In this document: in pieces, positions 18,776-29,324 of the stretch | How positions within the stretch are numbered: the first letter of the stretch is position 1 | How the letters are laid out: each line of letters begins with the position of its first letter | Source of the DNA: Ignavibacteriales bacterium | GTDB lineage: Bacteria; Bacteroidota; Ignavibacteria; Ignavibacteriales; Ignavibacteriaceae | Length of the DNA stretch: 64,000 nt | Assembly: GCA_016709765.1 (NCBI GenBank) | Contig: JADJMD010000008.1 | Span: 434,001 to 498,000, forward strand | Reading direction: 5' to 3' | Notes under the pieces: generated by a model | What the model was told of the DNA's origin: nothing | Database searches by the model: none | Seen by the model: only the letters and a program-made list of their open reading frames with translations | Made by a program: the position numbers and the translations under genes

Positions 18776-19720
18776 ATGTTAATAATCTTTTCTGCATTAG
18801 CCGCAATTATTCCAATGTCAATCTATTTAGTATTGATTTGGAAATTCGATCGATACGACCGAGAGCCATTTAAACTTGTTTTTATAAATTATCTTTTGGG
18901 GCGCACTTGGTGCTATTGTGCTTGCATTACTCTGCAGTTTTATTTTTACGGCAATCGTTTCATTTTTTATAAAAGATAATATACAGCTTAGCAGATTTGG
19001 TGCTGTTGTTGTTGCCCCGATTGTAGAAGAAATTACTAAAGGTTTGTTTTTACTGATTACAATTACGAATAAGAAGTTTGATAACATTACCGATGGAATT
19101 GTATACGGTGGGGCAATTGGACTTGGATTTGGGATGACTGAAAACTTCTTGTACTTTGTAACTTACGGCGATTCAGTTGCAAACTGGATGATGTTAGTGG
19201 TTATAAGAAGTCTATTTTCTGCTGTGATGCACTGTGTTTCAACTGCAACGCTGGGAGCATTTCTTGGATTGGCAAAATTCAAATCATCGCCTAAAAAAAT
19301 TTCTTATACAATTGCTGGATTAACGTTTGCAATGATGATACATTCAATTTGGAACATAAGTCTAAGTTATGATAACATTGCACCAATCGGATTTCTGTTT
19401 ATGCTTGTTGCAATAATAATTTTTATTTCTGTTTTTTCTATTTCATTAAGAGGTGAAAGAAAAATAATTTTTAATGAGCTTAGAGAAGAAAGTGAAAACG
19501 GAATAATTCCTGAATCACATCTGATTATATTAAGCTCACCTCAACGAGAAAGAAAAGGCTGGCTTGATGAACGTAATCGTAAAGCATATATTAAAGCAGC
19601 AACAACTCTTGCATTTCGCAAGGTTCAGTTAAAAACTCAAATGGTGCTAGCAGAGCTTACTATGAACTGGATGTTGATAATTATAGAGACTTTATCAAAA
19701 GATTATTACAAAATGATTAA
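18776..19720 (+). CDS. PrsW-family intramembrane metalloprotease (two frameshifts)
   Basis: PrsW-type proteases (family M82) are multi-pass membrane proteins; B. subtilis PrsW cleaves the anti-sigma factor RsiW. The sequence shows strongly hydrophobic segments and the family motifs APIVEEITKG (with the EExxK glutamates), YGGAIGLGFGMTEN, and HSIWN near the C-terminal helix. The first segment is MLIIFSALAAIIPMSIYLVL with DRYDREP after it, as usual. An indel near 18896 breaks the frame, and repair gives FWGALGAIVLALLCSF. A second near 19636 restores a C-terminal end NGASRAYYELDVDNYRDF. The stop is at 19720, 3 bases before the next gene. Its substrate in this organism is unknown. Confidence 0.8.
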
Positions 19721-19723
19721 TCA

Positions 19724-20418
19724 ATGAACTCAAAAGCTGTTTATATTATCCCATCCGATTTATTTAATCCGCAAAGCGTAGATAAAAGCTTAAATGAAAT
19801 TGCAAAAGAAGATATTATCTATCTGGCAGAATCTCTTTATCTAAATATTCTTGAAAATTTGCAAGGCAAAGAAAACAAGTTTGATGTTTATTGTATTTGG
19901 AGCAATTATGAAAGGGATTATTTACCTGAGGAGTTAAAAAAAAATAATTTAAATTTTATTTATACAGATTTATCAGACAAAGTTCTTCTTTTTGAAAAAT
20001 TATCAACTAAAGAATTTTTATCTCATAAAAATAACCTTATAGTTAGTTCTGATGTAATTGATTTAAAACCTAATGATTATTATCAGTGTTTTAAGTTGTT
20101 AAGTTCTGAAAATGAATCCCTTGTGATTGCAAAAATAAAGATGGATTTATTGCTGCGTTTGGGTTTAACAAATACTCTCAAGATATATTTAACAGTTTAA
20201 TATCAAGCAAGTTTGATTACAATATTTTTTTAAGTAAAATTAAATCCTGCGAACATTTTATGCATATTATAAATGATGTTTTAATGGTTAAAAATATTAA
20301 TAACTTTAAGCAGCTTTATGTGGAGTTATCACAAAAGAAAAGTATAGCATATTGTTCACAACAAATGCACGAACGCTTTACACACTTGTTTGTTGAATAT
20401 AAGGATTTATTAAAATGA
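19724..20418 (+). CDS. Hypothetical protein, possibly DUF2064/GT-A-like (one frameshift)
   Basis: I do not recognise this gene with certainty. The product of about 231 residues is soluble. It has an N-terminal YIIPSDLF strand, LAESLYLNILENL, then NLIVSSDVIDLKPNDYYQCFKLLSS, which recalls the 'SDSPDLP' segment of DUF2064 (GT-A-like transferase) proteins, followed after repair by IAKIKDGFIAAFGFN. One missing base near 20137-20140 explains the break, and the frame then runs to 20418. The ATG lies 3 bases after prsW and the stop overlaps the nadD start (ATGA), so it is translationally coupled to nadD. The family suggestion is weak. Confidence 0.45.
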
Positions 20419-20996
20419 GTAAGATTGGAATTTTGGAGGAACTTTTGATCCAATCCATAACGGACATTTAATTACTGCACAATCAGTTAAAGAAATAAGA
20501 AATCTTGAAAAGATAATTTTTATACCGGCATTTATTTCACCGCACAAACAGGATGCTGATCCATCAAGAGCAAAGCATAGATTAAATATGTTAGAACTTG
20601 CAATTAAGGATATTCCTTTTTTTGAGTCTTCTGATTTTGAAATTAAGCAGCATACAATTTCTTACACTATCGATACTTTGCGTGAATTCAAAAAGTATTA
20701 TGATGAAATTGATCTGATAATTGGGTATGATAACATATTTCAGTTTCACACCTGGAAAGAACCTGATGAAATTTTTTAAGTTAGCTAATGTTGTTGTTCT
20801 TAAAAGAAAATCCTCACACCCAATTGACTATATAGATAAGTATGTTGAATCTGCCCACTTTGTGGAGACACGTGGTATCGAAATAAGTGCAACAGATATT
20901 CGTAATCGTGTTGGCAATGGTATGCCGATTTATTACCTCGTACCTGAAAAAGTTTTAGATTATATTTTTAAAAACAATTTCTATAAGGAAGAATAA
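20415..20996 (+). CDS. nadD: Nicotinate-nucleotide adenylyltransferase (two frameshifts)
   Basis: NadD joins nicotinate mononucleotide and ATP to deamido-NAD. The HxGH nucleotidyltransferase motif GGTFDPIHNGH appears once one T is added to T4 at 20431-20434. The middle reads IIFIPAFISPHK and ELAIKD...IDLIIGYDNIFQFHTWK. One surplus T in T6 at 20772-20777 causes a second break; removing it gives EIFKLANVVVLKRK. The C-terminal ISATDIRNRV (the ISSTxIR motif) and a YIFKNNFY end are typical. The repaired length of about 193 residues equals the family. The start overlaps the preceding stop and the next gene starts immediately after the stop. Confidence 0.92.
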
Positions 20997-21913
20997 TTGA
21001 AGATTCTTGTTACAGGCGGAGCTGGATTTATCGCTTCGCAAATTGCAGATGCTTTTATTAAAAATGGACATCAGGTTGTAATACTTGATGATTTATCGAC
21101 TGGATTTGAAAAAAATATAAATCCAAAAGCAAAGTTTATTAAAGCAAATATTGGTGATAAAACTTTGGATAAACTTTTTGAAACAGAAAAATTTGATATT
21201 GTAAATCATCACGCTGCGCAAATGGATGTAAGAAAATCTGTTAAAGATCCGGCATTTGATGCAACAACAAATATTCTTGGTACGATTAACCTTTTACAAA
21301 ATTGTGTAAAGTATGGCGTAAAGAAATTTATGTTTGCTTCAACAGGCGGCGCTGTTTATGGAGAGCAAGACTACTTCCCTGCTGATGAAAAACACAATCA
21401 GCAGCCAAAATCACCTTACGGCATTTCTAAACTTGCAGTTGAAAAATATTTATATTTTTATCATTCAGAACACAAATTAGATTATACAATTTTACGGTAT
21501 GCAAATATTTATGGACCGCGACAAAATGCCATGGGCGAAGCCGGAGTTGTAGCTATCTTTTCTACAAAACTTCTTAAAGGAGAGCAACCAATAATTAACG
21601 GTCACGGTAAGCAAACACGTGATTATGTTTTTGTTGGCGATGTTGTAAATTCAAATTTATTAACTCTTAAAGATGAATCGTCAGATGTTTATAATATCGG
21701 AACCGGAATTGAAACAGATGTAAACCAGCTATTTCATTTTATTAATAATATTGCTGATGCAAAAAAGAGGAGTTGCACGGTCCAACCGCCGCTGGCGAAC
21801 AACTTAGAAGTGTAATTACTTCAGATAAACTATTTAATAAGTTTGGCTGGAGACCTTCAACAAAATTAGAAAATGGATTAGAAACAACTGTAGATTTTTT
21901 AGAACTAATATAA
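20997..21913 (+). CDS. NAD-dependent sugar epimerase/dehydratase, GalE-like (one frameshift)
   Basis: An extended short-chain dehydrogenase that acts on nucleotide sugars. The NAD-binding motif TGGAGFIASQIA (6-17), DDLSTG, HHAAQMDVRKS, the catalytic YGISK (Tyr near 142) with upstream Ser/Thr in FASTGGAVYG, and RYANIYGPRQ are all present, so it is close to UDP-glucose 4-epimerase. The start is TTG at 20997, directly after the nadD stop with AAGGAAG upstream. One missing A in the run at 21762-21767 explains the break, and the restored end reads KKEELHGPTAAGEQLRSVIT and then KFGWRPST. Which sugar it uses is not determined, so no symbol is given. Confidence 0.85.
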
Positions 21914-21914
21914 A

Positions 21915-22867
21915 ATGATTGATAAAAATCTGGTTGAAAATATTTATAAAGGAGATCGGCGTTCAATAGCTCGTGCTATTTCAATAATTGAAACTGGTAA
22001 TCCCATTTCATCAGAATATTTAAAAGAGATTCACTCAAAAACTGGTAAATTTTATCGGATAGGAATTACAGGCCCGCCTGGGGCAGGTAAAAGTACAATT
22101 ACAAATCAACTTACAAAGTATTTTAGAAAGCAAAATAAAAAAGTTGGAATCATTGCAGTTGATCCAACTTCACCGTTTACCGGTGGTGCCTTGCTCGGTG
22201 ACAGAGTTAGAATGACCGACATTGGAATGGACAGCGGCGTATTTATTCGTAGTATGGCCACTCGAGGAAGTCTTGGTGGTCTATCTAAAAAGCTATTGAT
22301 GCCGCAGATATTTTAGACGCTGCTGGATTCGAAAGAATAATCTTTGAAACTGTTGGTGTTGGACAATCTGAGCTTGATATTGCTCAAGCGGCTGATACTA
22401 CAATTGTTGTGCTTGTTCCGGAAAGCGGTGATTCAGTTCAGGCAATGAAGGCTGGTTTGATGGAGATTGCTGATTTTTTTGTTTTAAATAAAAGTGATAG
22501 ACCTGGCTCACAGCAAGCTTATACTGCACTTCAAACTATATTAATGATTAAAGATCACGATGAAAATTCCTGGTTACCAAATATTATAAAAACAGTTGCT
22601 TCTGAAAATAATGGAATTAAAGAAATTGCAAATGAGATTGAGCGACATAAAAATTTTATGAAAGAAAAAAATCTTTTTAATCTTAAAAGAGAAAAACAAG
22701 CTAAAGTAAGAATTAAAGAAATTGTTGAACATAAATTAAAAGATGAACTTTGGAGTGAAACCGGACAAAATTCTTTAAATTCCTCCTTAGAGAAAGTTAT
22801 ACTTGGTAATTTTTCTCCATATCAAATAGCAGAAAAAATTATTGAAGAGTTTAAAAACAGAATTTAA
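21915..22867 (+). CDS. meaB: Methylmalonyl-CoA mutase-associated GTPase MeaB (one frameshift)
   Basis: MeaB is a G3E-class GTPase that protects and loads cobalamin in methylmalonyl-CoA mutase. Motifs are the P-loop GITGPPGAGKST, VDPTSPFTGGALLGDRVRM, SMATRGSLGG, ETVGVGQSE (Walker B/G3 region) and NKSD (G4). The frame breaks near 22290 inside an A-run, and the downstream frame continues AADILDAAGFERIIFETVGV. The repaired length of about 317 residues equals the family. The start is 1 base after the epimerase stop. A stand-alone B12-binding domain of the mutase type lies at 61150-61557, so the pathway is likely present even though the mutase catalytic subunit is not in this window. Confidence 0.92.
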
Positions 22868-22879
22868 TCTGGAGTTATA

Positions 22880-24034
22880 ATGGAACCAAATCCTTTTTTA
22901 TCTGAGCTTACCGAAAATCAGATAATCATTCGAGATACTATTAAAGTCTTTGCTGAAAAAAATATTCGCCCTGTAATAATGGAATACGATGAATCACAAA
23001 AATTCCCTATGGAGATAATGAAGCAGCTTGGGGAACTAGGTTTTCTTGGAATTCTTGTTCCTGAGGAATATGGCGGTGCAGGTTTAGGTTACGTTGAATA
23101 TGCCATTATAATTGAAGAACTTTCAAAAGTTGATCCATCAATAGGACTTTCTGTTGCAGCTCACAATGGGCTTTGCACAAACCATATAAATCTTTTCGGA
23201 TATGAATCTCAAAAGAAAAATATTTGCCAGATCTTGCGAGCGGCAAAAGATTGGAGCCTGGGGATTAACGGAATCTTTTTCCGGCAGTGATGCAGCAGGT
23301 TTAAAAAGCGTCGCAATTAAAGATGGTAACAACTGGATTTTAAATGGAAGCAAACAGTTTACTACTCATGGCACAGTTGGTGAAACCTACGTTGTAATGG
23401 CTATTACAAATAAAGATGATAAGAAGAAAGGTATCTCAGCTTTCATTCTTGAAAAAGGGATGGAAGGTTTAATAATTGGAAAGAAAGAAAATAAACTTGG
23501 AATGCGCGCAAGCGATACAACGCAATTAGCTTTTGAAAATTGTATTGTGCCAGCAGAAAATCTTTTAGGCGAAGAAGGAATGGGATTTATAAACTCGATG
23601 AAGGTATTGGAAGGCGGAAGAATTTCAATTGCAGCTTGCTCAGTTGGATTAGCGCAAGGCTGTTTAGATGCTTCACTAAAATATTCACAGGAGCGCAAAC
23701 AGTTTAATAAACAACTTTTTGATTTTCAGGCGATACAATTTAAACTTGCTGATATGGCTACGAATATTGAAGCGGCAAGAATGTTAACTTTCGCGCTGCG
23801 GCAATGAAAGATGCAGGAATACCAAACACAAAAGAAGCAGCTGAAGCAAAACTTTTTGCAAGTGAAATTGCAGAAAAAGCAAGCAGCGAAGCGGTACAAA
23901 TTTTTGGCGGATATGGATTTATAAAAGAATATCCGGTAGAAAAATTTTATAGAGATGTAAAACTTCTCACAATCGGAGAAGGAACATCCGAAATACAACG
24001 TATTGTTATTGCAAGGGATTTGTTGAAGGATTAA
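22880..24034 (+). CDS. Acyl-CoA dehydrogenase (about three frameshifts)
   Basis: FAD-dependent acyl-CoA dehydrogenase, short/branched-chain type. The order is complete: N-terminal helical domain, GAWGLTESFSGSDA (FAD/substrate loop), GMRASDTTQLAFENC, ERKQFNKQLFDFQ, and the C-terminal FGGYGFIKEYPVEKFYRD followed by GEGTSEIQR, where Glu is the usual position of the catalytic base in this subgroup. Indels lie near 23215, 23255 and 23795. Repair gives CAA-AAA-GAA (QKEKYLPDLASGKRLG) and RAAAMKDAGIPNT. Length is about 385 residues, normal. It is 12 bases after meaB and directly before the acyl-CoA carboxyltransferase, which suggests branched-chain acyl-CoA breakdown (inference). Confidence 0.9.
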
Positions 24035-24038
24035 TCGT

Positions 24039-25695
24039 ATGAAACAAATCGGGACAGAATCCAATGAGAATGAAATATTTCTTAAACGTGAAGATTTTCA
24101 AAAAGATTTACTGCGCAAACTAGAAGCGACAAAAGACAAAGTAAAATTAGGTGGTGGTAAAAAATCTATTGAAAAACATAAAGCTAAAGGAAAATTAACC
24201 GCACGTGAAAGAATAAACTTACTTGTGGATGATCCGAAAAAGTTTTTCGAACTAAGTACGTTTGCTGCTTATGGAATGTACGAAGAATACGGTGGAGCAC
24301 CATCTGCAGGTACAGTATACGGGATTGGAAAAATCCACAATCGTAACTGTGTTATTGTTGCCAACGATGCAACAGTAAAGGCCGGTGCATGGTTTCCTAT
24401 CACTGCAAAAAAGAATTTACGCGCCCAAGAAATTGCAATGGAAAATCGCATTCCAATTATTTACTTAGTTGATAGCGCTGGAGTTTTCCTTCCTTTGCAG
24501 GATGATATTTTCCCTGACAAAGAACACTTTGGAAGAATATTTCGTAATAACGCAAAAATGTCCTCAATGGGTATTCCGCAAATAGCCGCCATTATGGGAC
24601 CTTGTGTTGCTGGCGGAGCGTATCTTCCAATAATGAGTGATGAAGCTTTAATCGTTGAAGGCGAGGGTTCTGTTTTTCTTGCTGGTTCGCATCTGGTTCG
24701 TGCAGCTATTGGAGAAGTGATTGATAATGAAAGTCTCGGCGGCGCAAAAGTTCAATCAAACATTTCCGGCGTTACAGATTATATCATGAAGAATGATGAA
24801 GAATGTATTGCCCAAATAAGAAGTTTAGTTGGGAAATTTGGGAATAATAATTCTGCAGGATTTGATCGAATTGAGAGTAAATTACCTAAATATCCAACCA
24901 AAGAAATTCTTGGAGTTATTCCCGAAGATACTTTAAAGCCTTATGATACTTATGAATTACTTTCACGCATTGTTGATAAGTCTGAAATTGATGAGTACAA
25001 AGCCGGTTATGGAAAAACTATAATTACTGCTTACGCACGAATTGATGGCTGGGCAGTTGGGATTGTTACCAATCAAAGAAGCGTGGTAAAAACTGAAGAA
25101 GGTGAAATGCAGATTGGAGGTGTTATCTATTCTGATTCTGCTGATAAAGCAACAAGATTTATAATGAATTGTAATCAGAAAAAAAATTCCACTTTTATTT
25201 TTACAAGATGTAACCGGATTTATGGTGGGAAGTAAAGCTGAACAAGGCGGTATAATTAAAGACGGCGCAAAGATGGTTAATGTTGTTGCAAATTCAGTTG
25301 TACCAAAAATTACGATCATAACCGGGAACAGTTTTGGTGCAGGTAATTATGCAATGTGCGGCAAAGCCTATGATCCCAGATTTATTTTTTCTTATCCAAA
25401 TGCAAAAATTTCTGTAATGGGCGGCAACCAAGCAAGCAGTGTTTTATTAGATATAAAACTAAAGCAAGAAGAAAAAAGCGGAAACAAGTTTACTGATTCC
25501 GATAAAAAGAAATTGCTGAATGATATCCAAAAATCTTATGACGATAAAAGTACTCCGCTATATGCAGCCGCAAGATTATGGGTTGATGAAATAATTAATC
25601 CATCGCAAACTCGTGAATGGATTTCTATGTGTTTGGAAGTTTCAAATAACAATCCGGATTTACCTAAATTTAACCCTGGTGTGATTCAGACTTAA
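24039..25695 (+). CDS. Acyl-CoA carboxylase carboxyltransferase (beta) subunit (one frameshift)
   Basis: Biotin-dependent carboxyltransferase that moves carboxyl from biotin to an acyl-CoA. The N-terminal KHKAKGKLTARERINLLVD, the GPCVAGGAYLP oxyanion region, and the C-terminal GNSFGAGNYAMCGKAYDPRF and NAKISVMGGNQA are clear. The GAGNYAMCG...SVMGG(N/E)QA pattern is closer to methylcrotonyl-CoA carboxylase beta than to propionyl-CoA carboxylase, which would suit leucine breakdown. The frame breaks near 25180 in a run of A residues, and repair gives KKIPLLFLQDVTGFMVGSKA. Length is about 552 residues, normal. It starts 4 bases after the dehydrogenase. The biotin carboxylase subunit is not in the window. 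Confidence 0.88.
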
Positions 25696-25761
25696 CAATA
25701 TTACCATATAAACACTAAACTGCATTTAATTCTTGGTATTCTAATTTTCTTAATAGTAAAA

Positions 25762-26406
25762 ATGAAAACTAGTGTAATTCTAATAACTCTATTTTTATTA
25801 AATCAAAGTTTTTCACAACAAAGTAATCTTTCAAAATCGGTTAATCATATTACAGAATATATTGCTTCAGAAAGATTTATAGAAATAAGAAAAACCAGCA
25901 ACGATTTGATAGCAACAGATTCAATTTTTATCAATGCTCTCATCTTTTGTGATGGAAATATTTCTGATGCTTTATTAACCTTAATGCTAGCTACAGTTCC
26001 CTATCGTGAAGTTCCTGTTCAAGTACCAATAATTAATTCCCTAATTTACTATCCCCTAACCAGTGCTGATGAGGAAACTTTTCTAAGAAAGAATGAAAAC
26101 CTTCCTCGATACTTGTTTTTTGACTCGCCAAGAAACGATTACGGTGATAAGGATAAACTTGCACATTTTTTTGGAAGCGCTTTCTTATCAAATGGATCCA
26201 ACATTTTTGACTTGGGAAAGCTAATTGGTTATTTTGTGGAAGCTTTTGAGGAAAGTTTTAAAGTTCAATCAAGTGTTGATATACGTGACTTAGATGTAAA
26301 TGAATATGGCAGATTATTCGGAAAATTACTTAAAGAAAATAGAGATATACTTCCATCACAAATATTTTTATTTCGTTCATTAAGATTTTTGAGAGTTAAT
26401 TTATGA
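25762..26406 (+). CDS. Secreted hypothetical protein
   Basis: A 214-residue protein starts with a clear signal peptide (MKTSVILITLFLLNQSFS, cleavage before QQS). The mature part has no family I recognise. A stretch DKDKLAHFFGSAFLS followed by IGYFVEAFEE and VDIRDLDVNEYGRLFGK near residues 130-185 recalls small periplasmic proteins with a DKxxHF motif, which is weak evidence. It overlaps the next gene (NtrC-type regulator) by 4 bases and is probably co-transcribed with it, so it could be an output or sensor partner (inference). Confidence 0.6.
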   Translation: MKTSVILITLFLLNQSFSQQSNLSKSVNHITEYIASERFIEIRKTSNDLIATDSIFINALIFCDGNISDALLTLMLATVPYREVPVQVPIINSLIYYPLTSADEETFLRKNENLPRYLFFDSPRNDYGDKDKLAHFFGSAFLSNGSNIFDLGKLIGYFVEAFEESFKVQSSVDIRDLDVNEYGRLFGKLLKENRDILPSQIFLFRSLRFLRVNL

Positions 26407-27757
26407 AATCAGTTTTAATAATAGATGATGAAATCCAAATCTGCGAAAGCATAAGATGATTCTTGATTACGAGGGTTATGCTGTTGAGTTTACAACAAGC
26501 GCTAATGAAGGTTTGGAAAAATTTTCATCAAAAGAATTTTCTGCAGTCCTTCTGGATATACAAATGCCTGAAATGAATGGATTTGAAGTACTAAAAAAAA
26601 TAAAGGAACAAAAACCAATATCTTCAGTTATTATTATCTCTGCACACGGAAGTGTTGAAAATGCAATTAAGGCAACGCGTCTTGGGGCATTTGATTTTCT
26701 TGAAAAACCTATTGATCGTGATAAACTTTTAATTAGTGTTCGAAATGCGACTGAGAACGCTTCTCTTAAAGAAGAAAATGAAGAAATTAAAAAAGTGTGG
26801 GTTGGGGATGGCGAAATACTTGGCAAAAGTAAAGCCATCCAGAATATTTTAGAAATGATTGATAAAGTGGCTCCACTTGATACTCGTGTTTTAATTACAG
26901 GCGAAAATGGAACCGGTAAAGAATTGGTTGCACGAGCTATCCACAAAAAAAGTGAAAGAAAAGACAAACCATTTGTTGAAGTTAACTGTGCTGCAATTCC
27001 TAATGAACTAATCGAATCAGAATTGTTTGGGCATGAGAAAGGATCTTTTACCGGTGCGGTTCAGCAAAGAATTGGCAGATTTGAACTTGCTAACAACGGA
27101 ACTTTATTTTTAGATGAAGTTGGAGATATGTCTCATCAGGCACAGGCCAAAGTCTTACGTGCAATTGAGGATGGAAAGATAGAACGAGTTGGAAGCGGAA
27201 AGAAAATTAGTGTTGATGTTAGGTTAATTGCTGCAACAAATAAAAATCTTAAAGAAGAAATTGAAAATGGAAATTTTAGAGAAGATTTATTCCATCGATT
27301 AAATGTAATTCCCATAAACGTTCCCCCGTTAAGAGAAAGAGCCGAAGATATTCCTATTTTATTGGAAAGATTTACTAATGAAATTTCATTAAAACATAAA
27401 AAGCCAATAACCAAGTTTGCGGATGATGCAATCCAAATACTTAAAAATCAATCGTGGACAGGAAATGTTCGCGAGTTAAGAAACATAATTGAGCGTATAA
27501 TTATTATAGTTGGTAAAAAAGAAATTACATCAAAAGATATTGCATTTATGTTTTCTGGTAATCAACATTCAGTTGATGAGCTTGTTGATATTAGCAACTC
27601 ATTCCAAGAGTTTAAAGAAAAAGCTGAGCGTGTTTTTATTCTTAAGCAGCTTAGGGCAAACGATTGGAACATAAGCAAGACTGCAGAAATATTAGAAATT
27701 CAACGAAGCCATCTTTACAATAAAATGAAAAAGTATGAAATTGAGAAAGATGAATAA
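26403..27757 (+). CDS. Sigma-54-dependent NtrC-family response regulator (one frameshift)
   Basis: The order is receiver domain, AAA+ sigma-54 activator and Fis-type helix-turn-helix. I place the start at ATG 26403 (MKSVLIIDDEIQICESIR); one missing A at about 26455 joins it to MILDYEGYAVEF. The receiver has the acidic pair in IIDDE, phospho-acceptor Asp in LLDIQMPEMNG and Lys in EKPIDR. The ATPase has Walker A GENGTGKE, the sigma-54 contact loop GSFTGA (GAFTGA variant), Walker B TLFLDEVGDM and the arginine-rich RVIAATN-like RLIAATNKNL. The C-terminal helix-turn-helix is WNISKTAEILEIQRSHLYNKMKK. About 450 residues, normal. This is the last frameshift in the window. The cognate kinase is not obvious. 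Confidence 0.92.
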
Positions 27758-28101
27758 TGGTAACCATCTTTTCTAAAATTATTAATAAAGAAATTCCCGC
27801 TGATATTGTGTTTGAATCTGAAAATGTTTTAGCATTTAAAGATATAAATCCTCAAGCGCCTGTTCATATTTTAATTATACCAAAAATTGAAATATCAAAA
27901 GTCACTGATATTAAAGGTACTGAACATGCAAATCTTCTTGGGAAAATGATTGATGCGGCGAACAAAATTGCAAAAGATATGGGAATAGCTGAAGATGGTT
28001 TTAGATTAGTTTTTAATTGTGGTGATAATGGTGGACAGGAAGTTTACCACCTGCATTTGCATTTACTCGGTGGACGAAAAATGAACTGGCCGCCGGGTTG
28101 A
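27757..28101 (+). CDS. HIT family protein (HinT-like)
   Basis: Histidine-triad nucleotide-binding protein; HinT relatives hydrolyse AMP-linked substrates such as purine phosphoramidates. The triad is at HLHLH, residues 98-102, followed by LLGGRKM and a C-terminal WPPG, as in HinT. The N-terminal FSKIINKEIPADIVFE is also typical. The ATG overlaps the preceding stop (TAATG), so translation is coupled to the response regulator. It ends 10 bases before the convergent dinB stop with no obvious terminator between. A second HIT protein, with a zinc CxxC, lies at 61550-61981. Confidence 0.92.
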   Translation: MVTIFSKIINKEIPADIVFESENVLAFKDINPQAPVHILIIPKIEISKVTDIKGTEHANLLGKMIDAANKIAKDMGIAEDGFRLVFNCGDNGGQEVYHLHLHLLGGRKMNWPPG

Positions 28102-28111
28102 TTTTACTGCT

Positions 28112-29302
28112 CTAGACTTGAAAATAATTCTCCATTCCTTTTAATCTGATATCTTCTTCCGTATTTCCAAACAATAAGGATTCATATCCAAATTTATCAC
28201 GAATTCTTGTAACAGCTCTTAACATTTTTTTTCTTTTCACTTCGTCATCTTCAAACAAATATTCCTGCTCACTCAATGGAGAAAAATTAGTAATTCCCAC
28301 ACCTATTAATCTTACTCCAACTCTTCTTATGCGAGCTTTCTTCATCAAATCCCAGGCAGTTTCAAAAATTATTTTATCGTCATCTGTTGGTTTAATTGTT
28401 CTTGCACGAGTCAAAGTTTGAAAATCCGTATAGCGCAATTTTATATCAATTGTTGAAGCTTCCCAGCCCTTCTTTCGTAATGATTGAGCCACTTTACCTG
28501 TTAGATAAAATAATGTTTTTTCTATCTCATTTTCACTTGTAACATCATTGCCGAAAGTTGTTTCACGGGAAATACTCTTTCTCGTTCGTTGAATTGTTAA
28601 ATATTGAGTCCCTTCTCCCTGGGCCTTACGCCAGAGATCAACACCATATTTACCAAATGCTGTTGCAAGATAATCTGCAGGAAGATTCGTTATATCACCA
28701 ATCCTATATATCCCCCTTGCATTTAAACTTTCTTTAGTTACTTTACCAACTCCTGGAATAGTTTCGATAGGCATTGGAGAAAGAAATTCTTTTTCCATAC
28801 CAGGAATTATGTAAGTAATTCCCTTTGGTTTCATACAATCAGAGCCAATCTTTGCAACAGTTTTATTACTTCCTATTCCAATGGAACATGGCAAACCAAT
28901 ACTATTCCAAATTTCTTTTTGTAATCTTGTTGCAAAGCCAAACATTGAACCGTACATTTTTTGTGTACCGGTCATATCAAGATAAAATTCGTCAATAGAA
29001 GCTTGCTCAATTAAAGGAACATATCGCTCTAACACATTTTTCACTGCTTTTGAAAATCGAGTATATTCATCACCGTGCCCATGTAAATATATTCCTTGTG
29101 GGCAAAGTTTATAAGCTGTTCTTATCGGCATTGCAGAGTGTAAACCAAAAGCACGTGCTTCATAAGAGCAGGCAGCAACAACTCCTCTTCCATACTTAGG
29201 ATCACCACCCACAATTACAGGATTACCGTTAAGTTTGGGATCGAGAATTCTCTCTACAGAGACAAAAAAAGCATCAAGATCTAGGTGAAATATTGTACGC
29301 AT
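28112..29302 (-). CDS. dinB: DNA polymerase IV (Y-family)
   Basis: Error-prone translesion polymerase. The N-terminal HLDLDAFFVSVE holds metal-binding Asp8 and the steric-gate Phe13, and SIDEFYLDM gives Asp104 and Glu105. The little-finger region and helix-hairpin-helix segment (ETIPGVGKVTKESL) follow. 396 residues and an intact frame. A gap of 22 bases separates it from the upstream secreted protein, so it is probably co-transcribed with it. There is no copy of the palindrome seen upstream of lexA in that gap. The C-terminus NYFQV does not match the beta-clamp motif strongly. Confidence 0.94.
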   Translation of the reverse strand: MRTIFHLDLDAFFVSVERILDPKLNGNPVIVGGDPKYGRGVVAACSYEARAFGLHSAMPIRTAYKLCPQGIYLHGHGDEYTRFSKAVKNVLERYVPLIEQASIDEFYLDMTGTQKMYGSMFGFATRLQKEIWNSIGLPCSIGIGSNKTVAKIGSDCMKPKGITYIIPGMEKEFLSPMPIETIPGVGKVTKESLNARGIYRIGDITNLPADYLATAFGKYGVDLWRKAQGEGTQYLTIQRTRKSISRETTFGNDVTSENEIEKTLFYLTGKVAQSLRKKGWEASTIDIKLRYTDFQTLTRARTIKPTDDDKIIFETAWDLMKKARIRRVGVRLIGVGITNFSPLSEQEYLFEDDEVKRKKMLRAVTRIRDKFGYESLLFGNTEEDIRLKGMENYFQV

Positions 29303-29324
29303 AAAAAACCAAACTCAGAATAAG

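Noticed and set aside
23387..23698. 103-codon minus frame inside the acyl-CoA dehydrogenase
   Set aside because: The plus-strand acyl-CoA dehydrogenase motifs cover it; composition is that of an antisense shadow.
966..26460. Programmed frameshifting or transcriptional slippage as an explanation of the many breaks
   Set aside because: Breaks occur in unrelated housekeeping genes, in many different short runs, both as gains and losses and without a conserved slippery site; sequence error is simpler.
26476..26967. 163-codon open frame on minus opposite the NtrC-type regulator
   Set aside because: The plus strand encodes conserved receiver and AAA+ motifs across the whole stretch; the minus frame matches nothing and is a shadow.
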